DNA from: CAYSUS01 sp964434165
GTDB lineage: Bacteria; Planctomycetota; Planctomycetia; Pirellulales; Thermoguttaceae
Direction: 5' to 3'
DNA length: 55,363 bases
Assembly (NCBI GenBank): GCA_964434165.1
Contig: CAYSUS010000047.1
Location: 1-55,363 of the forward strand
The position numbers and the translations under genes are program-made. Position 1 is the stretch's first letter, and each line of letters begins with the position of its first letter. The notes below the pieces were generated by a model. The model was not told where the DNA came from, did no database searches, and saw only the letters and a program-made list of their open reading frames with translations. Shown here one piece after another: positions 17,430-25,843 of this stretch.

Positions 17430-20405
17430 TCAAATCCGGGTGGCCAGCTCGTCATCGGGCACACCGCGGCCGTCGCCGTTGGGAGAGCCCGGCTGGTGCG
17501 CCTGCCGGGGCTCGTGATCGGTCGCTTGCGGCATCTTCGCCTCAACAACGTATCGCTCGGAGAGGTAGCGGATCCCCGCGGAGAAGACGAACACCCAATC
17601 CAGCAACACGAAGGACGCCACGACGGGCAGGCCGCCCGTGCCGCGCCCGTAGGAGTGCAATCCCACGCTGAGCACGAAGTTCACGCCGTACCACGCCATG
17701 ATGATCGACGTGGCGCCGACGACGGAGAAGGCGGCCAGACCGAAATTGCCGAACAGCCCGGCGTACCGGCCGTGCAGGATCACGAGGTACACCAGGAGCG
17801 AGATCAGGGCCCACACCTCCTTGGCGTCCCATCCCCAGAAGCGGCCCCAGGCCACGTCGGCCCACAGCGCCCCGAGGATCGTGCCCGCCGCCAGCAACAG
17901 AACCGCCACCTGCATCGCCTTGTAGGTATAGGCGGCCAACGGCGCGCAGGCCGCCGGCTCGCGGCGATGGATCTCCTGATACATCAGCACTCCGCCGGCC
18001 GGTCGGTGGCCTTGCGCCACGGCCTCCGCCCCGGGAGCCTCGGGGTTGCGGTAGCGGCCGAACAGGTAGTGGAACAGCGCCATATTCCCCAGCCCGAGGG
18101 CCAGGGCTCCCGCGCCGTAGCTGGCGGTGATCGTCAGCACGTGGATCGTCAGCCAGAAGTTGTCGCGCAACACCGGGCGGAGCGGCGAGATCGACTTGTC
18201 GAGCACCGGGGCGTAATACGCCGCCAGGGCGGCGAGCAGCCCCAGGGCCGCTCCAGAAACCGCGAAGGCCTTGCGGTCGTGCACCTGCTCCAGAGGCCGG
18301 GCCAGTCCGCTGCGAGCCAGCGTCTTGGGCACCGTGAAGGTCGAGAGCAGCGCGGCCAGGGCCAAGCGCGGGACGTACCAGACCGAAAACGCCAAGAGGC
18401 ACAGCCCCACGGCCCAGGTGATCAGGTCGTTGGCCGTAGGCTGCGAGCCGGCCTCGACGCGCGGCGCCAGGGCAATCGCCGTGTAGCCTTCTCCCTCGCC
18501 GTACGTGACCTGGGTCATGGCATAGAACACGACACACATCAGCGCCGCCCGGGGGGCCAGCAGAAGCCAGCTCGCGGCCGACTGCGCCTGGGCAGCGGCC
18601 ATGGGGTCTTCCCCGTCGCGCTCGTCCACCTCGGGCATCTCCCAGGTCAGCGGCGCCGCCGTCCACCGCCAGGCCAGGCGGATGCCGGGCCACAGGAGCG
18701 GCGTCAGCGAGAACCACAGCCCCAGCCCCGCCACCACCATGGCCACGAAGATCACCGTCTCGAACATGTTGGTCACGGGGGCCCAGCCGGTGATGTAGGT
18801 GCGGAGCCCGAAACCGTAGGCAATCAAGAACTGGGCAGCCACCAGGGCGAGCATTCCCAGCCAGAACATGGGCTTGCGAGCCGCCCCGAACGAGAGGCTG
18901 AACCCCACGACCGCCAGGAGGCACGTCACCCACGACCAGAGAAACGGCTGGAACTCGTTGTAGTGCACCTCGGCGCTCATGATGCCGGGTGGGGGATACT
19001 GGGTGGCGGCCAGCGCGGCCTGGTCCATCTGGCGGACGGGCAGCCTCTCGCGCAACGCACTGACGTTCTCGCCCAAAGCACGCACGTCGGAGGCAAGCTG
19101 CTGCATCGCCGCATCGAATGCCGCCGCGCGGTCCTCGTTCTCGCGATCGAGATAGACTCCCGCCACCGATCGGAACGCCGTGCGCACCCGATCCACGTCC
19201 GAGGCAGGATAACCTTCCAGCGTCTCCGGTCCCCCAAGCAGGAGGGCCTGCAAGCTCAGCCACGGCTGCGGGTTCTCCTCCGGCGGACGGTTCTCCTCCA
19301 GGCTGAACGGATTCAGTGCCGGAACCAGGCGCAGCGTGCCGCCGATCTTGAGTTTCTCGCCGGGGGCCGGCGGGGTCTTGTTGTCGAACACCGCCGCCTG
19401 GAGGTCGATCGACTCCCTGGCGAGGTCGCGGGCCCGGGCCGTCAAGGCGTTGACCAGCTTCAACTCGCGCTTCTGGCTTTCCTCTTCCACGTCGCGCGGC
19501 CGCTCGGCGAACAGGGCGTTGTGCTGCTCGAACCACGCGGCCAGGTCGGCCGCGGCGCCGCGCAGGCGGGCCACGCGAACCTCGATCTCCCCCACGGCGG
19601 GGTCGTCCTGGCGGAGCAAGTCGCGCAGTGCGTCGATCTCGGCCTCCACGCGCTCAATGGCCGACCGCGGTCCGTGATCCTCTCCCACCAGCCCGAATGG
19701 CTCAACCGCCTCGCGCATGGAGCCCCAGGTGGACCTCACGCCGAGCAGCTCCGTGAGGAATCGGCTCCTGCCACGGTCGATCCACTGTGGCGAGAACGTG
19801 AGCTCGCGCCAGCAATTCAGGGCCTCCACCAGCTCGGCAGCCTTGCGGTCGGTGCCCTTGAACTCGAAGGTCTCGCCACGGGCTTCGGCCTCCTGCATCT
19901 TGCGCCCAATCTCCTCGCGCCACACGTCGAGCCCCTCGGAACTGTCCACTTGATACGGCGAGACATACCTCAGCGGCCGGCCCTCCGCGTCGGCCCGGGG
20001 CAGTCCCAGGATCTCTTCGCGGAGCACGTGGTGCTCGGCCACCAGGAACGGGACGCGATCCCAGTGGTCCGGCTCCACGAGCCAACTGAACACGAGCTCT
20101 GCGGGATGGAACTTGCGGGCCTCGCCATCGGGAAAGAGGCGGCGCGCGCCGGCGTATTCCGCCTTGGTCAGGTCTTCGCCGGGCAGGGCCCGGTCGAGAG
20201 ACAGCTTGGGCGATTCGCGCCCGCATACGCGCGAGACCACGCCCCGGGCGAACGTATCCAGCGGCATCATCCGGCCGGCGTCGAAGACGGGCAGATGCTG
20301 CCACGTCTGCCAGTTCAGCTCCTCCGCACGGGCTTGCCCCGGGGTGGCTAACCCCCACGCGAGCAGGGCGGTCGCCGCAGAGAAGAGGACACTTCGCAAA
20401 AGCAT
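17430..20405 (-). CDS. ccsA: Cytochrome c assembly protein CcsA/ResC with large extracytoplasmic domain
   Basis: 991 residues. A signal peptide (1-26, ending QARA) is followed by about 440 hydrophilic residues, partly helical. From about residue 470 a polytopic membrane domain carries the haem-handling features: HVLTITASYGAG (near 760), the tryptophan-rich WGRFWGWDAKEVWALI (near 850) and LHSYGRG (near 918). Ordinary CcsA is about 300-400 residues without the long head. With ResB, 88 nt upstream on the same strand, it forms the System II haem-delivery and ligation complex at the membrane. GAGGTG lies before the ATG. The role of the N-terminal domain is unknown; an in-line fusion to an unrelated protein is unlikely because the frame is continuous and typical in codon use. 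Confidence 0.92.
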   Translation of the reverse strand: MLLRSVLFSAATALLAWGLATPGQARAEELNWQTWQHLPVFDAGRMMPLDTFARGVVSRVCGRESPKLSLDRALPGEDLTKAEYAGARRLFPDGEARKFHPAELVFSWLVEPDHWDRVPFLVAEHHVLREEILGLPRADAEGRPLRYVSPYQVDSSEGLDVWREEIGRKMQEAEARGETFEFKGTDRKAAELVEALNCWRELTFSPQWIDRGRSRFLTELLGVRSTWGSMREAVEPFGLVGEDHGPRSAIERVEAEIDALRDLLRQDDPAVGEIEVRVARLRGAAADLAAWFEQHNALFAERPRDVEEESQKRELKLVNALTARARDLARESIDLQAAVFDNKTPPAPGEKLKIGGTLRLVPALNPFSLEENRPPEENPQPWLSLQALLLGGPETLEGYPASDVDRVRTAFRSVAGVYLDRENEDRAAAFDAAMQQLASDVRALGENVSALRERLPVRQMDQAALAATQYPPPGIMSAEVHYNEFQPFLWSWVTCLLAVVGFSLSFGAARKPMFWLGMLALVAAQFLIAYGFGLRTYITGWAPVTNMFETVIFVAMVVAGLGLWFSLTPLLWPGIRLAWRWTAAPLTWEMPEVDERDGEDPMAAAQAQSAASWLLLAPRAALMCVVFYAMTQVTYGEGEGYTAIALAPRVEAGSQPTANDLITWAVGLCLLAFSVWYVPRLALAALLSTFTVPKTLARSGLARPLEQVHDRKAFAVSGAALGLLAALAAYYAPVLDKSISPLRPVLRDNFWLTIHVLTITASYGAGALALGLGNMALFHYLFGRYRNPEAPGAEAVAQGHRPAGGVLMYQEIHRREPAACAPLAAYTYKAMQVAVLLLAAGTILGALWADVAWGRFWGWDAKEVWALISLLVYLVILHGRYAGLFGNFGLAAFSVVGATSIIMAWYGVNFVLSVGLHSYGRGTGGLPVVASFVLLDWVFVFSAGIRYLSERYVVEAKMPQATDHEPRQAHQPGSPNGDGRGVPDDELATRI

Positions 20406-20493
20406 GCGTTCACCTCGAGGTCATGCGGGAGTCACCATCGTGGCACCGGCTCATCACCCCAGGCAGGAGGCGGGGCCCGGCCCGTGGAAACCC

Positions 20494-22617
20494 TCAAACG
20501 GCCGCTGGCTGCCGGGCCGGTGCGTGCTGGCCCGTCAGCCGATCGGGGTCGCGGCGGCGGAAGAAGTAGGCCTTCATGTAGAACATTGTAGCGATGCCGA
20601 CAACAATCAGCAGACTTCCGGCGTACTTGAGCCCCCTGCCAGGGTCATAGTTCAGGCTCAGGACGCTGCGGTACAGGTCGTCGCGAGGGATGGACTCGAC
20701 GGGCCGATCCTCGTCGCCGTACACCAGATCGTCGAACGTCGGGTCGCCCGGCTTGCCCAAGTAAGTGAAGCTCGCCTGGTAGAACCGATACGTCCGGCCC
20801 GACTCCGGGTCCGTCGTCTCCAGGGGCTGGTTCATCGTGATCAACGTCTTGGGATGGAGTACGTCCCCCTCGGCGCCTCGCTCCCGCACGTCCACCAGGC
20901 TGGAGTAGTGCGAATCAACCGGCGCCCCGGGATCCACCTTGCGCTTGAAGTCGTGCAGGTAGAGTTCGAAGCCGAGGTCGAAGATCCGTTGCGCCAGGAT
21001 GATCTCCACGCGGCGGTCCTCTCCCGTCACGACGGCGACCTCGTCGCGGGACGAGGGGCCACCGAGGGGGAGCCAGAACTCCCCGGAGTTGCCGTCCACG
21101 GTCAGGCGGATCTTGGCGCGCGCCTGTTTCATCTCGCCCCTCGGGTCGGCGCGAAACGGCTCAGGCTCGATCATCACCTCCGGGGCCGCGGCAGGGGTGT
21201 ACCTGCGGAGGTCGAAGCGCAGCGGAAGGGTCGAGTCGCGGAACGCCGCCAGCGTGACGGGCTCGTCGTCGCCGGCCTCCAGGGCCGTCTCTTCACCGTC
21301 CTCGCCCGCCGCGTCGGCGGAGACCTCGCCGGTCGCGAGCACGCCTTGGGACTTGACCTCCGGGGCGATCCACTCGCGGTAGTACAGCTTGCCGTCGTCC
21401 CCTTGGAGCAGGTCCAGGCGCATCTTCGAAGCCAGCGCCGCGCGCGAGGCCGGCCCGCCCGGCGGCTCGGGCGGCTCGACCCACAGGCTGCCGTAAACGC
21501 CCAAGGCGCCGGCGTGGTCGTTGAAATGCGGCAGATCGGCGTAGAGGATCATCCGCACCGGCGGCTGGCTGCCCCTGCGGATCTCGAGCTGCACGCCGCG
21601 GAATCGTGGATCGACGTGCGCCAGCGACGCGGTCAATCCGCTATCGCCCAGCGGCTGCTCGGGCTGTCCCTGGAGCTTGGACACGGGAAAGCGATACACC
21701 TGGCCGTCGTGCCAAAGCACGACCTGGCCCGCCGGCCCCAGTTCACCCTGGGGCGTGGTCGCCAGAAAGGCCCTGACCTCCGCCTCGCTCCGAGTCATCC
21801 AGAAGGCGATGGAAGGACCGAACTGCGTGCTCTCCAGCGCCCCGAACCCCGATTCTCGCCGGGGCAGGCGAAGCCCGCGCTCGTTCACCACCGCCAGTTC
21901 CACGGTCTCCGATCCGCTCGCCCCCATCATCGCCGCGTGGGGAGAACCTTCAAGCGGCGTCACGGAGAGTTGCACGCGCGGCAGGCGCACGCGTTTCGAG
22001 TCGGCGTAATAGTCGAGCACCTCGAGCCGGATGCCGTCCTGGTCGAAGATGAGTCCGTGGTCGCGGGCCGCCAGTCGCCAAGGAAAGAAGGAGAGATCTT
22101 CGTACTTGTCCCAGTTGAACGGCCCGGAGCGAAACGGGACTTCGATCTCTTCGGGCTTGCTTGCGGACTTGTCGGCCGCGATGGGCGAGACCGCGAGCCG
22201 GAACAGCTTCTTATCTTCGAAGACCCGGCGCGAGCAATCGCCTTCGATGATCACGAGGTTGCCGTGGATTCCCCACACCGATTGGACCAGGCAGCCGCCC
22301 AGCAGCACGAGTATGCCCGCGTGCGTGATGACGAAGCCGGTCTGATACCGCTTCCACGGGTAGCGGATGAGGGCCGCACAAAGGACGTTCAGGCCCAACA
22401 GGCCCATCAGCAGAGCGAACCACCATGACTGGTAGATGCCGAAGGACACGGCCTCGGTGCCGTACCACTTCTCCACGAAGGTGGCCCAGCCCAGAACGAC
22501 CGCGCTGACGGTGATCACGCAAACCGCCAGTTTCAGCGAAGCGGCTGCCTCGAAGAGCCCCAGCAGGAGCTGGAGCCCAGCGGGCTGGTCGGGTCGGCGA
22601 AGCCTGGGGCGTGTCAT
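20494..22617 (-). CDS. resB: Cytochrome c biogenesis protein ResB (Ccs1)
   Basis: 707 residues. Three membrane segments lie near the N terminus (LKLAVCVITVSAVVLGWATF, WWFALLMGLLGLNVLCAALI, GFVITHAGILVLLGGCLV), followed by a large extracytoplasmic beta-rich domain and a last segment near the C terminus (YAGSLLIVVGIATMFYMKAYFF). This is the ResB/Ccs1 topology. GFVITHAGILVLLGG carries the conserved His. It precedes ccsA in the same orientation. No good ribosome-binding site is seen before the ATG. An acidic linker (TGEVSADAAGEDGEE near 440) is unusual. Partner reductants such as ResA or CcdA are not in the window. Confidence 0.92.
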   Translation of the reverse strand: MTRPRLRRPDQPAGLQLLLGLFEAAASLKLAVCVITVSAVVLGWATFVEKWYGTEAVSFGIYQSWWFALLMGLLGLNVLCAALIRYPWKRYQTGFVITHAGILVLLGGCLVQSVWGIHGNLVIIEGDCSRRVFEDKKLFRLAVSPIAADKSASKPEEIEVPFRSGPFNWDKYEDLSFFPWRLAARDHGLIFDQDGIRLEVLDYYADSKRVRLPRVQLSVTPLEGSPHAAMMGASGSETVELAVVNERGLRLPRRESGFGALESTQFGPSIAFWMTRSEAEVRAFLATTPQGELGPAGQVVLWHDGQVYRFPVSKLQGQPEQPLGDSGLTASLAHVDPRFRGVQLEIRRGSQPPVRMILYADLPHFNDHAGALGVYGSLWVEPPEPPGGPASRAALASKMRLDLLQGDDGKLYYREWIAPEVKSQGVLATGEVSADAAGEDGEETALEAGDDEPVTLAAFRDSTLPLRFDLRRYTPAAAPEVMIEPEPFRADPRGEMKQARAKIRLTVDGNSGEFWLPLGGPSSRDEVAVVTGEDRRVEIILAQRIFDLGFELYLHDFKRKVDPGAPVDSHYSSLVDVRERGAEGDVLHPKTLITMNQPLETTDPESGRTYRFYQASFTYLGKPGDPTFDDLVYGDEDRPVESIPRDDLYRSVLSLNYDPGRGLKYAGSLLIVVGIATMFYMKAYFFRRRDPDRLTGQHAPARQPAAV

Positions 22618-22787
22618 GGGGACACGGAGATGGGTCAGCGAGGGAGAATCCGCCGGGCGGGGGGAAGCAGAGGCGGGCGCTGGGTGGGCAATGGCCGGAC
22701 GCCCCCGCTTCAGGATTATAGAGCGGAATCGGGCCAGAAGGTAGGCGCGGAAGCGCGGAATGAAAGAGGATCGGGGTTTGGAGGATT

Positions 22788-22814
22788 TCCGAAGTCTTCG
22801 AGACTTCGGAAGTC
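22788..22814. repeat. Palindromic repeat, copy 2 (GACTTC-G-GAAGTC core)
   Basis: TCCGAAGTC (22788-22796), 5-nt loop, GACTTCGGA (22802-22810), with the perfect 13-nt palindrome GACTTCGGAAGTC at 22802-22814 overlapping it. It lies about 50 nt downstream of the OmpA-lipoprotein stop codon. Confidence 0.7.
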
Positions 22815-22866
22815 TGATCGAGGGGCTAGAAGTCGTCCTGCCCCAATCCCAAATCGCTAGTCCCCC

Positions 22867-23685
22867 TCAATACAGCGACGGGGTGGTCTCGGCCCAGCCG
22901 ACCACCGGCACCTCGGGGGCCATCACGAAAATCTCCACGCGCCGGTTCTTGCGGCGGTCCGCATCCGAGACGTTGGGCGCCACGGGCTGGTGCCCGGCGT
23001 ATCCGGCCACGGCGAGGCGCTCGTTCGCCACGCCCTGCGCGCGGAGCGCGTCGCACACGGCAAGGGCCCGGTCGGCACTCAGGTAGAAGTTGTTGGGGTA
23101 CTTCTCTCGAACCGGCTTCTTGGCGATCTGGCGATCGTCGGTATGGCCGACCACCAGGACTCGCAGGTCGTCGGCCTCGGGCGACTTCAGCAATCGCGAC
23201 AGCTCGGCGAGTACTTCCTTGGCCCCGGGCTTCAGCTCGGCCTTGCCCGTGTCGAAGAGGATGTCCGTATCCAGCTTGCTGACGCCCGTATGCGGATCGA
23301 ACCGCAGGGCGGGGTAGCGCTCGGCGAGACTGGCCAGCCTGCCGCGCGTCGCTGGGCTGAGCGGCGCGCGCCCGGCCATGAGGTCCTCGTAGTCCTTCCT
23401 CAAGTCCTCGCGCGAGGAGCGGAACCGGGCGACCTGATCCAGGTCCAGTCCGATCTCCTCGTGGAGCAGGGCGAGATCCTCTTCGGTCTGCTCCAGCTTG
23501 GCCAGCAGGTTGTCGCGATGGACGCGGAGGTTCTCGACTTCCGCGGCGAAGGCCTTGTTCTTCTCGGTCAGCGCGCGGTTCTGCGTCTTGAAGGTCTCCA
23601 ACTGCAACTGCGACGTCGCGCATCCGCCGAGGCCCAAAAGCACAAGCGGCGCCAACAGCGCCGCTTGAAGTCGAGTTGCCAGCAT
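22867..23685 (-). CDS. OmpA-family peptidoglycan-binding lipoprotein
   Basis: 272 residues. The signal peptide ends in a lipobox-like LGLGGC with Cys22 as the lipidation site. Residues 25-100 form a coiled coil (TQNRALTEKNKAFAAEVENLRVHRDNL). Residues 135-265 are an OmpA C-terminal domain: DILFDTGKAELKPGAKEVL, VVGHTDD, NNFYLSADRALAVCDAL and RRKNRRVEIFV, which binds the diaminopimelate of peptidoglycan. This layout resembles Pal or a trimeric coiled-coil tether. AAGGGAG lies 7 nt before the ATG. The gene follows the HTH-TM gene by 58 nt, probably in one operon. Confidence 0.9.
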   Translation of the reverse strand: MLATRLQAALLAPLVLLGLGGCATSQLQLETFKTQNRALTEKNKAFAAEVENLRVHRDNLLAKLEQTEEDLALLHEEIGLDLDQVARFRSSREDLRKDYEDLMAGRAPLSPATRGRLASLAERYPALRFDPHTGVSKLDTDILFDTGKAELKPGAKEVLAELSRLLKSPEADDLRVLVVGHTDDRQIAKKPVREKYPNNFYLSADRALAVCDALRAQGVANERLAVAGYAGHQPVAPNVSDADRRKNRRVEIFVMAPEVPVVGWAETTPSLY

Positions 23686-23743
23686 GATTCGACTCCCTTC
23701 GAATCGGTGCCGTTCGTGGCGGGCGTCGTCAGCCCGCGGGCCG

Positions 23744-24877
23744 CTATTCGAACAGCCCCAGGACGAAGTCCATGATCGGACTGGAAATGGCGCTGGGCGA
23801 ATCCCAGCTCCAGATGTTTCGGATCAGGTCGTACATCATCATCCCGGCCAGCGCGAGGATCAGCGCACACAAAACCAGGCTGACGATGTTCCAGGCGGTG
23901 TAAGGGGTCTCGGGCAAGGCGGCAGCCGGGGCAAAGGCGGCCATGTCGCCCGGAGCGCCCATCGGGCCGGCGCCCATCGGCGCGCCCGCCGGGGCCATTC
24001 CGCCCATCGGCTCGGCGGTGAAGTCCTCGTCGAGCATTGCCGCGCGTCCGCCGGGCGCGCCCACCCCGGCCGGCGCTTCCTCGACTTCGTCCAGGGCGAT
24101 CACCTGGGACCCGCTCTCCGAGTCCTCCTCATCGCCCACCTCCTCCATCGGCGTGAGCGTGAAGTCCTCCTCGGTCTTCAGCTCGGTGGGCGACTCCAGA
24201 TCGGCCTCTTCGGAGAGGGTGATCATATCGTCCTCACCCAGTTCGAGGGTCTCGTCGCCGCCGCCGGTCAGTTCGAGCGGCTCCTCGAGCGAGAGGCCGC
24301 TGTCGGCCGGATCGACCAACGAAATGCCGCTGTCGCCGCCCAGGGTGATGTCGCTGCCTGACCCGCTGCCGCCGCCAAGCACGAGGTCGTCGTCCGCGTC
24401 CTCGCCGCCGGCCAGATCGACGTCGGACCCGCCCGCCGCAGCCGCCTCGCCCTCCGCCGCCTGGTCCATCTTGACGTTGCTCTCCTCCAGCGTGAGGTCC
24501 TCTTCCAACGCCAGATCGAGGTCCTCGAAGTCCGAGCCCCCGCCCGGCTCGTCACCCTGCTTCAGTTCGCTATCGGCCAACTGGATGTCGCTGTCGGGTG
24601 CGGCGCCCTCGTCGGGCCCGCCGCCGATCACCGTGCCGGACTTGGTCGAGTCGGAGGGTCCCAGCTCCGCATCGCTCAGGAGCACGTCGGACTCCTCGCC
24701 CTCTCCACCGCCTCCGCCCTTCTCGGCGGCCAGGCGATCGACGTCCTCGGCCTTGAACTTCCAGTCGGCACCGTCGCGATAGGCGTGCAGCTCGCGCTCC
24801 TCGCGCAGGTGGTTCACCTCCGCGGGCGTGATGCCGAGGATCTTGGCGGCCTCTTCGGTCTTGTAGAACTTGGTCAT
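23744..24877 (-). CDS. Excisionase/MerR-like HTH protein with acidic linker and C-terminal TM segment
   Basis: 377 residues. The N-terminal 55 residues are an excisionase-type winged HTH (FYKTEEAAKILGITPAEVNHLREERELHAYRDGADWKFKAEDVDRLAAE). About 260 residues of strongly acidic, Gly/Ser/Asp/Glu-rich low complexity follow, then a Gly/Ala/Met/Pro-rich stretch (PMGGMAPAGAPMGAGPMG). One transmembrane helix (IVSLVLCALILALAGMMMYDL) sits near the C terminus with a short tail. That makes it a tail-anchored membrane protein with a cytoplasmic DNA-binding-like head. The strong AGGGAGG ribosome site fits a well-expressed protein. It lies between a small secreted protein gene and the OmpA lipoprotein gene. 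It could be a membrane-tethered regulator or could use the HTH fold for protein contact. Confidence 0.75.
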   Translation of the reverse strand: MTKFYKTEEAAKILGITPAEVNHLREERELHAYRDGADWKFKAEDVDRLAAEKGGGGGEGEESDVLLSDAELGPSDSTKSGTVIGGGPDEGAAPDSDIQLADSELKQGDEPGGGSDFEDLDLALEEDLTLEESNVKMDQAAEGEAAAAGGSDVDLAGGEDADDDLVLGGGSGSGSDITLGGDSGISLVDPADSGLSLEEPLELTGGGDETLELGEDDMITLSEEADLESPTELKTEEDFTLTPMEEVGDEEDSESGSQVIALDEVEEAPAGVGAPGGRAAMLDEDFTAEPMGGMAPAGAPMGAGPMGAPGDMAAFAPAAALPETPYTAWNIVSLVLCALILALAGMMMYDLIRNIWSWDSPSAISSPIMDFVLGLFE

Positions 24878-24971
24878 GACGACCTCCCTGGGTCAGGAGG
24901 GCCGGAAGGCGGAACGGTGCCGGCCACCACCGGGCCGCGCCGGACCACCCGCGCTTGCGGCTTTCGGCTTG

Positions 24972-25322
24972 CTAACGCGACGGTTCCAACAGCGCCTGGA
25001 TCTCCCGCGGCAAAGGAGCCACGCCGTTCAGGTGCATCATTTGCAGGTCCCAATGGATGTTCCGCACGCTCCGCAGGCGGACCTTCCCGTCGGCAAGGTC
25101 GATGTGATACACACTCATCGACCTGGCCGCCGGATCGATCACCGTCACCTGCTGGTACTTGTCCTCGACCGTGGCCGACAGGGCGATGAGCTGACTGTCG
25201 GCTCCCCGCGCGGCGATGGGCGCGGGTTGACGAGGGATACCCTCGCGGGGATTGGCCGTAACACCGGCGGCCGTGATCACCAGACCTGCAATCACCAGGG
25301 CGCCCAGCACCACCGCTCGCAT
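24972..25322 (-). CDS. Small secreted protein of unknown function
   Basis: 116 residues with a clean signal peptide (MRAVVLGALVIAGLVITAAG, cleavage after VTA). The mature part reads as a short beta domain: ALSATVEDKYQQVTVIDPAARSMSVYHIDLADGKVRLRSVRNIHWDL in two overlapping stretches, then a proline-containing tail ending PLPREIQALLEPSR. The pattern 'value, print, compare' strands resembles one blade of a propeller, but no family can be named. AAGGTGA precedes the ATG, and a good promoter is 43 nt further up. It is the first gene of a probable three-gene unit with the HTH-TM and OmpA-type proteins. Confidence 0.75.
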   Translation of the reverse strand: MRAVVLGALVIAGLVITAAGVTANPREGIPRQPAPIAARGADSQLIALSATVEDKYQQVTVIDPAARSMSVYHIDLADGKVRLRSVRNIHWDLQMMHLNGVAPLPREIQALLEPSR

Positions 25323-25371
25323 AAGTCACCTTCGACTCTGGGAACTGGGGAAACTGGGCCCCTAAACATCC

Positions 25372-25399
25372 ATTCTAAAAGCCGCAGTTCCCATTGCAA
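25372..25399 (-). promoter_or_regulatory. Putative sigma70-type promoter of the small-secreted/HTH/OmpA unit
   Basis: TTGCAA (25399-25394), 16 nt, TAGAAT (25377-25372) on the minus strand; transcription would start near 25365, about 43 nt before the ATG. The same TTGCAA-16-TAGxxT layout is found upstream of rpsO. Confidence 0.55.
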
Positions 25400-25843
25400 G
25401 AGAAAACGACCCGTCAGGGGGGATTTGCTTCCAACCCCGCAGCCGATGACCTCCCCACCGGAACCACGCATCCGGCGCGGTCGGCGACGAGCTCCTGAAG
25501 TCGTATATCGACAATGGGTTAAGGCGATGCCGGCGCCCCGTTCACGACCTGACCCAGCTTGCGCGAGCGCGGTCAGTCCGGGCGCCGGCGCCCACTTGCC
25601 CTTGGGGAGGAGAATACGGAGAAGGTAGCAAGGCGGCGGAGTGTAACGGTGCGTGCGATCCGGGGCAAGGGCAAGTCCGAACGCCCAAGGCGGTCCATCC
25701 GCCGCGGGCTTGATCCAGGCGCGGGCGCGGCTTGCTGGCTCGTTTCGGCAGCGGTCTTGGAGCCGCCGGGGGGCAGCCGCGTGGATTGCCGACCCACGGC
25801 GTGATATCGTGTTAGGAAGCGGCCAGGCCGGCTGGGGACAGAG
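25400..25843. other. Divergent intergenic region before the RND efflux operon
   Basis: No gene recognised. It should hold the promoter of the efflux pair. A few AT-richer spots occur (TATATCGACAAT near 25504, TGATATCG near 25802), but none has a matching -35 at proper spacing. Confidence 0.4.
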
